From: JAGNZR01 sp051656905
GTDB lineage: Bacteria > Fusobacteriota > Fusobacteriia > Fusobacteriales > Fusobacteriaceae
NCBI GenBank assembly: GCA_051656905.1
Contig: JBOFJQ010000019.1
Coordinates: forward strand, 1-64,000
Reading direction: 5' to 3'
DNA: 64,000 nucleotides
Shown here: piece by piece, positions 26,890-36,598 of the stretch
Layout of the letters: every line of letters starts with the position of its first letter
Numbering within the stretch: position 1 is the stretch's first letter
Translations under genes and position numbers: made by a program
The notes under the pieces: model-generated
The model's database searches: none
The model's input: the letters and a program-made list of their open reading frames with translations, nothing else
What the model was told of the DNA's origin: nothing

Positions 26890-27474
26890 ATGCAAAACTT
26901 AAGAGTGAAAAAACTTGAAACACAAAGAATTGAGTTTAAAGATTGGGAGAATATAGGGTTTAATTTTGCAGAAAAACTATGGGGAAATAAAAATGTAACA
27001 GAGTTTCTTTCAAGTAATGGCGTATTTAGTGAAAGTGTAATAAAACAAAGATATGACTTGGAAGTTTCAAATTATAAAAATTTTAATATTCAATATTTTC
27101 CACTTTTCTATAAACAAAGTGATGAATTTATAGGGTGTTGTGGAATAAAAAAATATATAGGGGAATTAGGTAGAGAAAAATTAATAGAGAGTAGTGTTGT
27201 TAGCTATACAGATGCTGAGCTAGAAAATTTATATGAAATGGGATTTCATTTTTTACCAGAATTTTGGGGAAAAGGATTAGGTGAGGAAGCAGCCTTAAAA
27301 GTGATAGAATATTCTTTTAATACTTTAAAGAGTAAGGCAATTTTTGCAGGACATAATCCTAAAAATATTAGATCTGCAAAACTTTTAAAAAAATTAGGAT
27401 TTGTCCTTATAGGGGAAGAATTTTTTCCTCCTACAGGTCTAATGCACCCATTATATATGCTAAAACAGAATTAA
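26890..27474 (+). CDS. GNAT family N-acetyltransferase (RimJ/RimL type)
   Basis: A 194-residue acetyltransferase with a fold typical of RimJ/RimL-like enzymes: a mid-chain FIGCCGI strand, FHFLPEFWGKGLGEEAALKVI (the acetyl-CoA pyrophosphate loop with GKGLGEEA, about 137-145) and HNPKNIRSAKLLKKLGF near the end. The substrate (protein N-terminus or small amine) is unknown. The start is ATG with GGAGG. A short repeat lies in its leader. Confidence 0.82.
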   Translation: MQNLRVKKLETQRIEFKDWENIGFNFAEKLWGNKNVTEFLSSNGVFSESVIKQRYDLEVSNYKNFNIQYFPLFYKQSDEFIGCCGIKKYIGELGREKLIESSVVSYTDAELENLYEMGFHFLPEFWGKGLGEEAALKVIEYSFNTLKSKAIFAGHNPKNIRSAKLLKKLGFVLIGEEFFPPTGLMHPLYMLKQN

Positions 27475-27663
27475 GATTATTTAAAACAAGTAAGATAATC
27501 TGAAAAATTAAAAGGAATATTTAATTTTTAAATTTGTTTAAATACAAAAAGTATTTTGAATGAGAACAAATTGAACTGTTTTTTATAAAAAGTAAAAGGA
27601 AAATATAAAAATACATTGTATACTCTTAAGGAAACCATTAAAGGAAAGGGGGAGAGTTTAATT

Positions 27664-28467
27664 ATGAAAAGGGTTATAGTACCAATAAAGTTAAAACCAG
27701 ATACAAAAGAAGAGTTCTTGAAAGAGTTAAATTATTTAATAATGGAAAGTAGAAAGGAAAATGGATGTATAGAGTATAACTTTGTTGAAACTGATAATGC
27801 AAACTTTTGTTACATTATAGAATTATGGAAAAATAAAGATGCTTATAGAAGTCATTTGAGAACCCCTCATTTTTTATATCATTCTCCTCGTTTAGCAAAA
27901 TTTAGAGAGATAGAACTTCCTGTTGAAACTTATGATATTGGAGAAATAGAACATAATAAGTCGCTTTTAGAAAATAGTATTTTTAAAAGAAGAAGTGTAA
28001 GAGAGTATGAAAATAAAGAAGTTGAAGAAGAAAAAATCGAAAATATTTTAAGAGCAGCAATGTCAGCCCCTACTGCTGGGAACCAGCAGAGTTGGGAGTT
28101 TGTTGTTATAAAAAATAAGAATCATTTGAACAAACTTTCAACTATAAGCCAGTTTTCTACTCCTATAGGTTTAGCACCTTTAGCTATAGTAGTAATGGCA
28201 ACTACTTCTGGAAAAAAATATCCACAAAATATAGAACAAGATTTAGCAGCTGCTACTGAAAATATTCTTCTTCAAAGTGTAGAAGAGGGACTTGGTGGAG
28301 TTTGGATTGGACTTTCACCTGAACTTGATAGAATGGAATCAGTAAGAAAAATATTAGATCTTTCACATGAAAAAATTCCTTTTTCCATAATCCCTATTGG
28401 ATATCCTTTAAATGAAGGGGAAAAAATAGATAGGTTTAATAGAAATAAAGTATCTATTCTAAATTAA
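27664..28467 (+). CDS. Fusion of ABM monooxygenase-like domain and nitroreductase
   Basis: A 267-residue two-domain protein. Residues 1-95 match the small antibiotic-biosynthesis-monooxygenase (ABM, YgiN-like) fold, with ESRKENGCIEYNF and WKNKDAYRSHLRTPHF. Residues 105-267 are an FMN-dependent nitroreductase with RRSVREYENKEV (FMN arginines), SAPTAGNQQSWEF and a GGVWIGL segment. An earlier TTG at 27616 is in frame, but ATG 27664 has GGGGGAG 9 bases upstream and begins exactly at the ABM fold. Possible substrates are quinones, nitroaromatics or flavins. It is transcribed alone. Confidence 0.82.
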   Translation: MKRVIVPIKLKPDTKEEFLKELNYLIMESRKENGCIEYNFVETDNANFCYIIELWKNKDAYRSHLRTPHFLYHSPRLAKFREIELPVETYDIGEIEHNKSLLENSIFKRRSVREYENKEVEEEKIENILRAAMSAPTAGNQQSWEFVVIKNKNHLNKLSTISQFSTPIGLAPLAIVVMATTSGKKYPQNIEQDLAAATENILLQSVEEGLGGVWIGLSPELDRMESVRKILDLSHEKIPFSIIPIGYPLNEGEKIDRFNRNKVSILN

Positions 28468-28489
28468 GAAAGTAATAAAAATAATTGTA

Positions 28490-28538
28490 AATAGAGGAAT
28501 TGATTCAAATTTTTAATTTGATTTATCCTCTATTTTTA
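28490..28538 (+). terminator. Terminator after the ABM-nitroreductase gene
   Basis: AAATAGAGGA pairs with TCCTCTATTT, with an inner TCAAAT/ATTTGA stem, followed by T-rich DNA. Confidence 0.75.
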
Positions 28539-28630
28539 TTAAATTAAGAAAGGTTATAATATGGAATTGTAGTAAATAAAATGGAATACTATAAAATTAA
28601 GTTAAATTAGAGGGGGTCAAAGAGAAAATT

Positions 28631-29965
28631 ATGAAGACTAAAAAGCTTAAAATTGTAACAATTGGTGGAGGGAGTAGTTATACTCCAGAAATAATAGAAG
28701 GATTTATAAAAAGAGCATCAACTCTTCCCATAAAAGAAATATGCCTTGTAGATATAGAGGAGGGAAAAGAGAAACTTGAAATTGTTGGAAATTTAGCAAA
28801 AAGAATGGTAGAAAAAGCGGGGCTTGATTGGAAAGTAACTCTTACTTTAAATAGAAGAAAAGCTTTAAAAGACGCAGATTTTGTAACAACACAGTTTAGA
28901 GTTGGTCTTTTAGAGGCAAGAATAAGGGATGAAAGAATACCTTTATCTATGGGAATGATGGGGCAAGAAACAAATGGAGCTGGTGGATTTGCAAAAGCTA
29001 TGAGAACAATTCCTGTAATTTTAGATATATGCAAAGATATGGAGGAGATTTGTCCAGAGGCATGGCTAATTAATTTTACAAATCCAAGTGGAATGATAAC
29101 TGAAGTAGTTTTAAATTATACAAAAATAAAAGCAATAGGTCTTTGTAATGTTCCTGTGGGAATGGCAATGGCAATAGCTGAAGTTTTAGGAGTAAAAAAA
29201 GATGAGTTTTTATTTCATGCAACAGGGATAAATCATTATGTATTTGGAAAACATGTTTACTATAAAGGAAAAGATATATTACTAGAACTAATGCCTAAAC
29301 TAATGAAATCTGAGAAGTTTAATCCTAAAAACATAACAGATATACCTTGGATGGAAGAGCAGATTGAAAAAATAGGATTAATGCCTTGTCCATATCATAA
29401 ATATTATTATTTAACAGGTGATATGTTAAGAAAACAAATTAAAGACTATGAACAGAATGGAACAAGAGCAGAAACTGTAAAAAAAGTGGAAATTGAACTT
29501 TTTGAGCTTTATAAAGACCCTAATTTAAAAGAGAAACCTAAGCAATTAGAGCAAAGAGGGGGAGCTTATTATTCAGAAGCAGCTTGCGAACTTATTAATT
29601 CTTTATACAATGACTTAAGAGTTCCTATGGTTGTAAATATTTTAAACAAAGGCACTATAAAATGTCTGCCTGATAATGCTTCCATAGAAACAACATGTTT
29701 AATATCTTCAGCAGGAGCTATACCTTTAACAGTGGGAAGATTACCATTAAGTGCAGAAGGGGAACTTCAAACTTTAAAAACTTATGAGCAAGTGGCGATT
29801 CAAGCAGCGCTGACAGGGGACTATGGAATTGCTCTTCATGCTTTAACAATAAATCCATTGGTAGAATCAGGTACTAAAACAAAAGAAGTATTAAATAGAA
29901 TAATAAAGGAGAATATTAAATATTTACCTCAATTTAAACTAGCATATGATGAAAAGATAAAATAA
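28631..29965 (+). CDS. 6-phospho-beta-glucosidase, glycoside hydrolase family 4
   Basis: A 444-residue NAD+ and Mn2+ dependent hydrolase. The N-terminal GGGSSYTPE (about 12-20) binds NAD; INFTNPSGM, GLCNVP (metal-binding cysteine) and GINHYVFG (metal-binding histidine) are the GH4 signature elements. It splits phosphorylated beta-glucosides such as cellobiose-6-phosphate in the cytoplasm. The next gene encodes a cellobiose-type PTS permease, supplying the phosphorylated substrate. No transcriptional regulator or EIIA/EIIB gene is adjacent, so partner PTS subunits lie elsewhere. Confidence 0.92.
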   Translation: MKTKKLKIVTIGGGSSYTPEIIEGFIKRASTLPIKEICLVDIEEGKEKLEIVGNLAKRMVEKAGLDWKVTLTLNRRKALKDADFVTTQFRVGLLEARIRDERIPLSMGMMGQETNGAGGFAKAMRTIPVILDICKDMEEICPEAWLINFTNPSGMITEVVLNYTKIKAIGLCNVPVGMAMAIAEVLGVKKDEFLFHATGINHYVFGKHVYYKGKDILLELMPKLMKSEKFNPKNITDIPWMEEQIEKIGLMPCPYHKYYYLTGDMLRKQIKDYEQNGTRAETVKKVEIELFELYKDPNLKEKPKQLEQRGGAYYSEAACELINSLYNDLRVPMVVNILNKGTIKCLPDNASIETTCLISSAGAIPLTVGRLPLSAEGELQTLKTYEQVAIQAALTGDYGIALHALTINPLVESGTKTKEVLNRIIKENIKYLPQFKLAYDEKIK

Positions 29966-30011
29966 CTTTATTAAATGAAAAGAAAATATTATTTTATAAA
30001 AGAGGTGTTCA

Positions 30012-31307
30012 ATGAATTTTTTTGATAAAATAGAAGTATTTTTAGCTGGTCCAATGTCAAAACTAGCAAATCAACCACATATGAAAGCAATAAGAGATGG
30101 GATGGCTTCAGTAATTCCATTAACGATAATAGGAAGTCTTTTTTTAATAATAGCTTTTCCTCCTGTACCTCAAAGTTGGAAGGAAAGTGTAGAATTTTTT
30201 AAATGGATTTCACAAAATACAAATACTATTTTATTGCCATTTAGATTAACAATGGGTTTATTAACTATTTTCGCAATTTATAATACGGGATATAATTTAG
30301 CAAAATATTATAAATTAGATGGTGTTAGCGGAGGAACTCTTTCTCTTGTGGGATTTTTCTTAACTATTATTCCTAAAGTGGCTCAAACTATAGGAGATAA
30401 TCCTGAAAAATTAGGATTTGTATTGCCTATGAAATATTTAGGAGCACAAGGTCTTTTCGGTGGATTTATAGTGGCTATATTTTCTGTAGAAATGTTAAAG
30501 TTTTTTATGAAAAATAATTTAGTAATAAAAATGCCAGAAGGGGTTCCAGAAGCTATTAGTAAATCATTTTTAGCTTTGTTTCCAACTTTAGCTGTGGTAT
30601 TTATAATATCAACTATTACTATATTCTTTAAGGTAGATGTCCATGGAATCGTATATAAAATCTTTCAACCTTTAGGAGTATTTTTAAATGGTCCTTTTGG
30701 TGCAGTATTAGTTGTATTCTTTATATGTTTACTTTGGTCAGCAGGACTACATGGAGATTCAATTATTGGTCCTTTAGTAAGACCTTTATGGCTAGAACTT
30801 TTAGATCAAAATGCTAGAGCAATGGCAGATGGAGCAAAAATTCTACCTAACATAGCTCCTGAACCTTTTTATCATTGGTTCATTTGGATAGGTGGGTCAG
30901 GGTGCACAATAGGCTTAGTTTTTCTAATGTTATTTAAAGCAAAATCTTCACATCTAAAGGCTATTGGAAAAACAGCATTAATTCCAAGTATATTTAATAT
31001 CAACGAACCTGTAATTTTTGGAGCTCCAATTATGTTAAATCCATATTTAGTTATTCCATTTATATTAGGGCCAATAACTATAACAATAACAACGTATATT
31101 GCAATGTATATGAACTGGGTTTCAAGACCTGCAATTTTAGTACCCTGGACATTTCCAGCTCCTATTGGTGCTTTTTTATCAACTAATGGTGATATAAGAG
31201 CGTTGTTACTTTGTGTATTTAATATTTTTTTAATAGCCCTTATATTTTTTCCTTTCTTTGATGCATATGATAAAAAATTATTAAAAGAAGAGTTAGGTGA
31301 AATATAA
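30012..31307 (+). CDS. celB: PTS transporter subunit EIIC, cellobiose/lactose type
   Basis: A 431-residue integral membrane permease with about ten helices: RDGMASVIPLTIIGSLFLI near the start, the LWSAGLHGDSIIGPLVRPLW loop, and INEPVIFGAPIMLNP (about 320-335), the hallmark EIIC substrate/phosphotransfer element. It moves a beta-glucoside or chitobiose in phosphorylated form. It lies 46 bases after the GH4 gene, so both form one operon. EIIA and EIIB domains are absent from the protein and from the window. Confidence 0.9.
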   Translation: MNFFDKIEVFLAGPMSKLANQPHMKAIRDGMASVIPLTIIGSLFLIIAFPPVPQSWKESVEFFKWISQNTNTILLPFRLTMGLLTIFAIYNTGYNLAKYYKLDGVSGGTLSLVGFFLTIIPKVAQTIGDNPEKLGFVLPMKYLGAQGLFGGFIVAIFSVEMLKFFMKNNLVIKMPEGVPEAISKSFLALFPTLAVVFIISTITIFFKVDVHGIVYKIFQPLGVFLNGPFGAVLVVFFICLLWSAGLHGDSIIGPLVRPLWLELLDQNARAMADGAKILPNIAPEPFYHWFIWIGGSGCTIGLVFLMLFKAKSSHLKAIGKTALIPSIFNINEPVIFGAPIMLNPYLVIPFILGPITITITTYIAMYMNWVSRPAILVPWTFPAPIGAFLSTNGDIRALLLCVFNIFLIALIFFPFFDAYDKKLLKEELGEI

Positions 31308-31401
31308 CTAAAAAAAGTTGCAAAAGTCACATTAATTTTATTAAGATGATGATAGAATTATTTCATAAAGAACAAAATAATAAATTAATGAGGTGTTTTA
31401 A

Positions 31402-32256
31402 ATGAAAAGAGATATCGTAGTAATAGATGAAAAAAAATGTACAGGGTGTGGTTTATGTGTTCCTAATTGTCATGAAGGGGCTCTACAAATAATTGATGGA
31501 AAAGCAAGACTTATAAGTGATTTATATTGCGATGGTCTAGGAGCATGTTTAGGTCATTGTCCAGAGGGAGCAATGGTAATTGAAAAGAGAGAAGTTGAAG
31601 ATTATGACGAGAGAAAGGTAATGATAGATAATATCATACCAGCAGGAGAGAACACAATAAAGGCACATATTTCACATTTATATGAGCATAATGCAATGGA
31701 TTTTTATAAAATAGCATTGGATACATTAAAAGAATTTAAAATTAAAAATCCTTTAGAAAATATTGAGAAGGCATCTGAAGAAGAGGTTAAGCATAGTCAT
31801 TCAGGTGGATGTCCAGGATCAAAAATGATGAGTTTTGAATCAAAGCAAAATGAAAAAGCTGTAGGGGAAGTTGATTCACAACTTACTCAGTGGCCTGTTC
31901 AGCTTCACTTAGTTTCACCACAAGCACCATATTTTAAAAATTCAGATTTATTACTTGCAGCGGATTGTACAGCATTTGCTGTGGGAGATTTTCATTCAAA
32001 GCATCTGAAAAATAGAAGTTTGGCTATAGCTTGCCCTAAACTTGATAATGGACAAGACATATATGTTGAAAAATTAATATCAATGATCGAAAATAATAAT
32101 CTAAACACAATAACATGTATGATTATGGAAGTACCTTGTTGTGGAGGACTTTTAGCAATTGCTAAACAGGCAGTAGCTAAAGCAAAAAGGAAAATTCCGC
32201 TTAAAGTTATAGTTGTGGGAATAAAAGGAAATATTATACGTGAAGAGTGGGTTTAG
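31402..32256 (+). CDS. Iron-sulfur protein with a dicluster-ferredoxin N-terminus
   Basis: A 284-residue cytoplasmic protein. The N-terminus has CTGCGLCVPNC (C13, C16, C19, C23) and a second cluster motif CDGLGACLGHC (C43, C49, C53). Further cysteines occur later in HSGGCPGS, ADCTAF, IACPKL and VPCCGG. A conserved histidine-rich HSHSGG segment precedes the CPGS. The later part looks like a Rossmann-like domain. Families like this occur in anaerobes as stand-alone redox proteins, but I cannot name a reaction. It is monocistronic; a terminator follows at 32305. Confidence 0.7.
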   Translation: MKRDIVVIDEKKCTGCGLCVPNCHEGALQIIDGKARLISDLYCDGLGACLGHCPEGAMVIEKREVEDYDERKVMIDNIIPAGENTIKAHISHLYEHNAMDFYKIALDTLKEFKIKNPLENIEKASEEEVKHSHSGGCPGSKMMSFESKQNEKAVGEVDSQLTQWPVQLHLVSPQAPYFKNSDLLLAADCTAFAVGDFHSKHLKNRSLAIACPKLDNGQDIYVEKLISMIENNNLNTITCMIMEVPCCGGLLAIAKQAVAKAKRKIPLKVIVVGIKGNIIREEWV

Positions 32257-32304
32257 AAAAAAAATAAAAACTAAATAGGAAAAAATGGAATTATACAGTA
32301 TAGA

Positions 32305-32339
32305 AGCAGGGGAGTAATAAAAACTTCCTTGTTTTTTTA
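32305..32339 (+). terminator. Terminator after the iron-sulfur protein gene
   Basis: CAGGGGAGT pairs with ACTTCCTTG (two G-T pairs) and is followed by seven T. Confidence 0.65.
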
Positions 32340-32538
32340 TCATAAAAAATAAAAAATTATTAAAATGATATTATTATTTTCATTTTTTACAGAATTGTAA
32401 CACTTTTTTCATTAAGATGTATTGAAACAACATGAAACGTGTAAAAAACAAATATAAATTTCTAAAAAAGTACTTACAATTCGAAAAAAATATGTTAAAA
32501 TATTAAATATAAATAAATTAAAAAATTAGGAGGTTTTT

Positions 32539-34074
32539 ATGAGCGGGCATCAAAATACCGATCAGAACAAAATGGGGTTAGTAGCATTAGCCTTAATGAT
32601 TTTCACATCAGTTTATGGATTTGCAAATATTCCATTATCTTACTTTAATATGGGGTATTCAGCAATACCATACTTCATATTAGCAGCAGTACTTTATTTT
32701 ATTCCATTCTCTCTAATGATAGCAGAAATGGCACAAGCGTTTAAGGATTCTCAAGGTGGAATTTATACATGGATGGAAAATTGTGTAGGAATAAAGTGGG
32801 CATTTACAGGAATTTTCATGTGGTGGATATCATATGTAGTATGGATGGTAGGAAAAGCAACAAATATGTGGATACCATTATCTTTTGGACTTTTTGGTAA
32901 AAATGTTTTTACTGATGCAAACGTATTACTGTGGACAGGATTAAGAGCATCTCAATTCTTTGGAATTATAGGAATTGTATTTATGATTTTTGCAACTTAT
33001 ATCGGAATTAAAGGTATTAAAGGTGTTGCAAAAGTTGCTGCAATTGGTGGAATAGCAGTAATAGCACTAAATATAATGTTATTTGTTGGTGGAGTAATAG
33101 TTTTAACAACTAACGGATTATCTTTAGGAGAGATGAATTTTAATATGTTCCAATCTCCAAATCCAAAATTTGGAACTCCAGTAGCAGGACTTGGATTTTT
33201 AGTATATGCTTTATTTGCTTTTGGAGGAATGGAAGCTTGTGGAGGGCTTGTTGATAGTGTTAAAGACAAGAAAGCATATATAGGCGGACTTGCTTTTGCA
33301 GGAGCAATAATCTCTATTGGGTATGCTTTAGGAGTATTCTTCATAGGAACATTTACAAACTGGACAGAAGTAATGGGAGCAACAGATGCAAATGGAGAAG
33401 CACTAGTTAACTACGCTACTGTAACTTATGTTGTTGTAGGACAATTAGGATTAACTTTAGGGAAAATATTTAATCTATCAGATCCAGAAATATTAAAAAC
33501 AGTATTTGCTAGATTTGCAGGATTAGGAATGTTCCTAGCTTATGTTGGAGCTTTCTTTACACTTGTGTATGCACCATTAAGACAGATGATAGATGGAACT
33601 CCAGAGGAACTTTGGCCATTTGGAATAGGAAAAGATGATGCTGTTACTAAAACACCAAAAAAAGCTCTTTTAGCTCAAGGTGTATTCGTAATAATTATGA
33701 TAGCTTTAGTTGCATTTGGAGGAAAAGGAGCTGCTAAGTTCTTCGCAACTCTTCAAGGAATGACAAATATAGCGATGACATTACCTTATATTTTCATATC
33801 TTATGCGTATATTAATTTCTTAAATAATGATGCTATAGAAAAACCATTTAGAATGTTATCTAAAAATAAAGTACTTGGAATTATAGCAGGATGGGTAGTA
33901 ACTTTAGTTGTAGGATTCGGAAACGTATTCTCAGTTATGGATTTAGACGGTGTAGATACAGGAATTTTTGGAATGAATATTCCAGGTGTAGTTGATGAGT
34001 TCATAATAGGACCAATCATATTCGCTATTATTTCTTACTTAATCGTACACAACTATGAAAAAAAGAAAAACTAA
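32539..34074 (+). CDS. yjeM: Amino acid permease, YjeM-like (APC superfamily)
   Basis: A 511-residue transporter with about 12 helices. It resembles E. coli YjeM of the glutamate/GABA-antiporter branch throughout: IFTSVYGFANIP at the start, then GGIYTWM, FMWWISYVVWM, FGGMEACGGLVD, and FFTLVYAPLRQMIDGTPEELWP in the middle. The exchanged substrates are unknown; related antiporters swap amino acids with their decarboxylation products. AGGAGG precedes the ATG. Two terminators follow, separating it from the convergent permease. Confidence 0.85.
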   Translation: MSGHQNTDQNKMGLVALALMIFTSVYGFANIPLSYFNMGYSAIPYFILAAVLYFIPFSLMIAEMAQAFKDSQGGIYTWMENCVGIKWAFTGIFMWWISYVVWMVGKATNMWIPLSFGLFGKNVFTDANVLLWTGLRASQFFGIIGIVFMIFATYIGIKGIKGVAKVAAIGGIAVIALNIMLFVGGVIVLTTNGLSLGEMNFNMFQSPNPKFGTPVAGLGFLVYALFAFGGMEACGGLVDSVKDKKAYIGGLAFAGAIISIGYALGVFFIGTFTNWTEVMGATDANGEALVNYATVTYVVVGQLGLTLGKIFNLSDPEILKTVFARFAGLGMFLAYVGAFFTLVYAPLRQMIDGTPEELWPFGIGKDDAVTKTPKKALLAQGVFVIIMIALVAFGGKGAAKFFATLQGMTNIAMTLPYIFISYAYINFLNNDAIEKPFRMLSKNKVLGIIAGWVVTLVVGFGNVFSVMDLDGVDTGIFGMNIPGVVDEFIIGPIIFAIISYLIVHNYEKKKN

Positions 34075-34107
34075 AACTAACAAAATTAAATAGCAATATT
34101 AAACTAT

Positions 34108-34169
34108 AAAAGGCTATTCTTGAAGTAGAATTAGAAAACTCTAATTTTATTTTAAGAAGCCTTTTTTAT
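34108..34169 (+). terminator. Terminator after the YjeM-like gene
   Basis: A long interrupted stem AAAGGCT...AATTAGA / TCTAATT...AAGAAGCCTTT with a short loop and a T-run. Confidence 0.8.
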
Positions 34170-34217
34170 TAAAAAATTTATCATATAGTGGATCAATATA
34201 TAAAATATTAGTGTATA

Positions 34218-34262
34218 AAAAAGGGTAGAGTATCTTTTCAGATATTCTACCCTTTTTTTCTT
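34218..34262. terminator. Second terminator, probably for the minus-strand permease
   Basis: AAAAGGGTAGA and TATCT pair with AGATA and TCTACCCTTTT around TTTC, with A/T runs on both sides. Confidence 0.85.
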
Positions 34263-34266
34263 TTAA

Positions 34267-35679
34267 TTATTTTTTAGAACAGTTACAACTTCTGTTATTA
34301 AGGAATTTAACTAAGAATCCTACAGAAAGGAACATAATTAAACCACCATAGTAAAGTTTGATAGTATCCATTTGCTCACTTAAAGTTTTTGTAATATCGA
34401 TACCAGAAAATATTAATGATACAAATACTAGAACAACTAAAAATGCTCCTATAAACATCCCTAATTTCGCACTTTTTACTAGTTGGAAAGATGATACATG
34501 TCCATCTCTTCTAAAGTGTATATAAGATAAAGCTAAGAAAAAGTATGGAATAATGAATGCCATTGTAGACATGTCATATATTTTGAAATATAATTCTTCT
34601 GCAGCATCTCCACCAAGAGTTGTAATCGCTATGAATACAAGTCCAAGGAAAGTTTGAAATATAAGTGCGTTTTGAAGTACTCCAAATTTGTTTTTAGAAG
34701 TTAACCATTGAGGGAAAGTATCCTCAGGAACTTCACTAAATACAGCTTTAGAAAGTGCAACAGACCATAAAACAAGAGCTACTAAAGTAATTAAAACATA
34801 AGATAAAGCTATGAAACGAATGAACCACATTCCAAATGCAAGCTTATCACCCATGAATTTATAACCACTTAAAACAGCGTTAACAAGAGAAACCTGTGAA
34901 AACTCTTCAACAGTTCCAAAAGCTGATATAGCTAAAATACCTGCAACGTAGAAAACCGCTATTATACCTGAAGAAAGCAGAATTCCTTTAGAGAAGTTCT
35001 TTTCAGGATTATCAATTTTATCAACGTAAGTTCCACAAAGTTCAGAACCACCAAAAGCAAATATAATCCAAGCAAAAGTACTTAAGAAGCTAGATAGCCC
35101 AGCTTTGTTAGATAAATCAAGTGAAAAAGAATTCGCTGTAATTATAGTACTAGGGTTCCCAAATAAATATACATAGAATCCAGCAGCAATAAATATAAAT
35201 GCCACAAAAAGAGATAAATATCCAATGAATGTCGAAACTTTTTCAAAGGCTTTTTCACATTTAATACCGATAATAACCGCGATAATCATTGTGATTGCAG
35301 CAAGTAAAGCCATAGAAGTATTTCCAATATTAGCATCACCATAAATAACAAATGATAGATATGTAGGTACTCTTGTTGCAAGAGTAGGAAGATAAAATAT
35401 ATTAGCAACAAAGTATGACCATATTGCAATATAAGCTACTTTTTTTCCCATTCCAATTTCAATCCAAGAATAAATCCCTGCAGTTCTATCCTTTGCATAA
35501 GAACCAAATTCAGCCATAATAAGACTCATTGGTAAGAAGTAAACTAGTGCTACAAGTACAAATGTAACTGCAGAATTAATACCTACTTCTTTGTAGTTAT
35601 TAGCTATGTTTCCAAATCCGAAAACTGCAATAAAAATTATCATAGCTAATGCTGTTGTTGAAAGTTTTTTCTTATTCAT
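34267..35679 (-). CDS. Amino acid/polyamine permease (APC superfamily)
   Basis: A 470-residue, roughly 12-helix transporter of the APC superfamily: IFIAVFGFGNIANN at the start, RTAGIYSWIEIGMG, and FAFGGSELCGTYVD in helix 6. It ends with an odd CNC element (NRSCNCSKK). It lies 54 bases after speE in the speD-speE operon, so a polyamine, its precursor or an exchange substrate is a reasonable guess. The sequence alone shows only the family. GGGGAG precedes the ATG. Confidence 0.8.
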   Translation of the reverse strand: MNKKKLSTTALAMIIFIAVFGFGNIANNYKEVGINSAVTFVLVALVYFLPMSLIMAEFGSYAKDRTAGIYSWIEIGMGKKVAYIAIWSYFVANIFYLPTLATRVPTYLSFVIYGDANIGNTSMALLAAITMIIAVIIGIKCEKAFEKVSTFIGYLSLFVAFIFIAAGFYVYLFGNPSTIITANSFSLDLSNKAGLSSFLSTFAWIIFAFGGSELCGTYVDKIDNPEKNFSKGILLSSGIIAVFYVAGILAISAFGTVEEFSQVSLVNAVLSGYKFMGDKLAFGMWFIRFIALSYVLITLVALVLWSVALSKAVFSEVPEDTFPQWLTSKNKFGVLQNALIFQTFLGLVFIAITTLGGDAAEELYFKIYDMSTMAFIIPYFFLALSYIHFRRDGHVSSFQLVKSAKLGMFIGAFLVVLVFVSLIFSGIDITKTLSEQMDTIKLYYGGLIMFLSVGFLVKFLNNRSCNCSKK

Positions 35680-35733
35680 AATCTCCCCTTTTTAAAATAA
35701 TAATTAGACCCCTGTCCCTTTTAAAAATTTTCT

Positions 35734-36582
35734 TTATTTTAACATATCTTGAACATATGTTGGTAAAGCAAAACATCCTTTGTGCAGATCAGAATTGTAA
35801 TATTTTGTTTTTAGATTAAAACTTTCCCAAATTTCAGGCTTATGATCTTTTATTGGATCAAAAGATTTTGAAGCAAAACCAAATAGCCAGTGTCCCGAAG
35901 CATAAGTCGGTTGGTGGAATTGATAAACTCTTGAAATAGGAAAAATATTTTTGATTTTTACATGAGCTTTTTTCATCTCTTTAGCATAGTGATCAAAATA
36001 AGGAGATTCATGTTGATTAACAAGTATTCCATCTTTTGATAAAACTCTAAAGCAATTTCTATAAAATTCAGTTGTAAATAATCCCTCTCCAACTGAGATA
36101 GGATCAGTAGAATCAACTAATATTAAGTCATATTTTTCAGATTCAGAATCTTCAACAAACTTTAATCCATCACCAAAAATTAGTGTAACTCTAGAGTCAT
36201 TAAGTCCTGTTGTAGTAATAGGGAAATATTCTTGAGAAAGTCTAACAACTCTTTCATCTATTTCAACCATAGTAATCTCTTCAATATGCTTATATCTTGT
36301 TAATTCTCTTACAGTACCACCATCTCCACCACCGATAACTAATACTTTTTTAATATTAGGATTAGTAGCAAGAGCTACGTGAGTAATCATATCATGATAA
36401 ATAAATTCATCTTTTTCTGTAACCATGATTAAACCATCTAAAGTAAAGAAACGTCCAAACTCTTTTGAATCAAAGAAATCGATTTGCTGAAAAGGTGTTT
36501 TTTCACTATAGATATGCTTTGTTATTTTTGTAGAAAACTTTGTATATTTAGTCCAGTTTTCTGAGTACATTAAATCTAACAT
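35734..36582 (-). CDS. speE: Spermidine synthase (polyamine aminopropyltransferase)
   Basis: A 282-residue enzyme that transfers the aminopropyl group of decarboxylated S-adenosylmethionine to putrescine. GGGDGGTVREL (nucleotide loop, about 84-94), MVEIDERVV, and DSTDPISVGEGLFTTEFYRN with the catalytic aspartate motif are visible. It lies 16 bases after speD, the enzyme supplying its co-substrate. AAGGAGG precedes the ATG. Confidence 0.95.
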   Translation of the reverse strand: MLDLMYSENWTKYTKFSTKITKHIYSEKTPFQQIDFFDSKEFGRFFTLDGLIMVTEKDEFIYHDMITHVALATNPNIKKVLVIGGGDGGTVRELTRYKHIEEITMVEIDERVVRLSQEYFPITTTGLNDSRVTLIFGDGLKFVEDSESEKYDLILVDSTDPISVGEGLFTTEFYRNCFRVLSKDGILVNQHESPYFDHYAKEMKKAHVKIKNIFPISRVYQFHQPTYASGHWLFGFASKSFDPIKDHKPEIWESFNLKTKYYNSDLHKGCFALPTYVQDMLK

Positions 36583-36598
36583 AAAGCCTCCTTTATTC

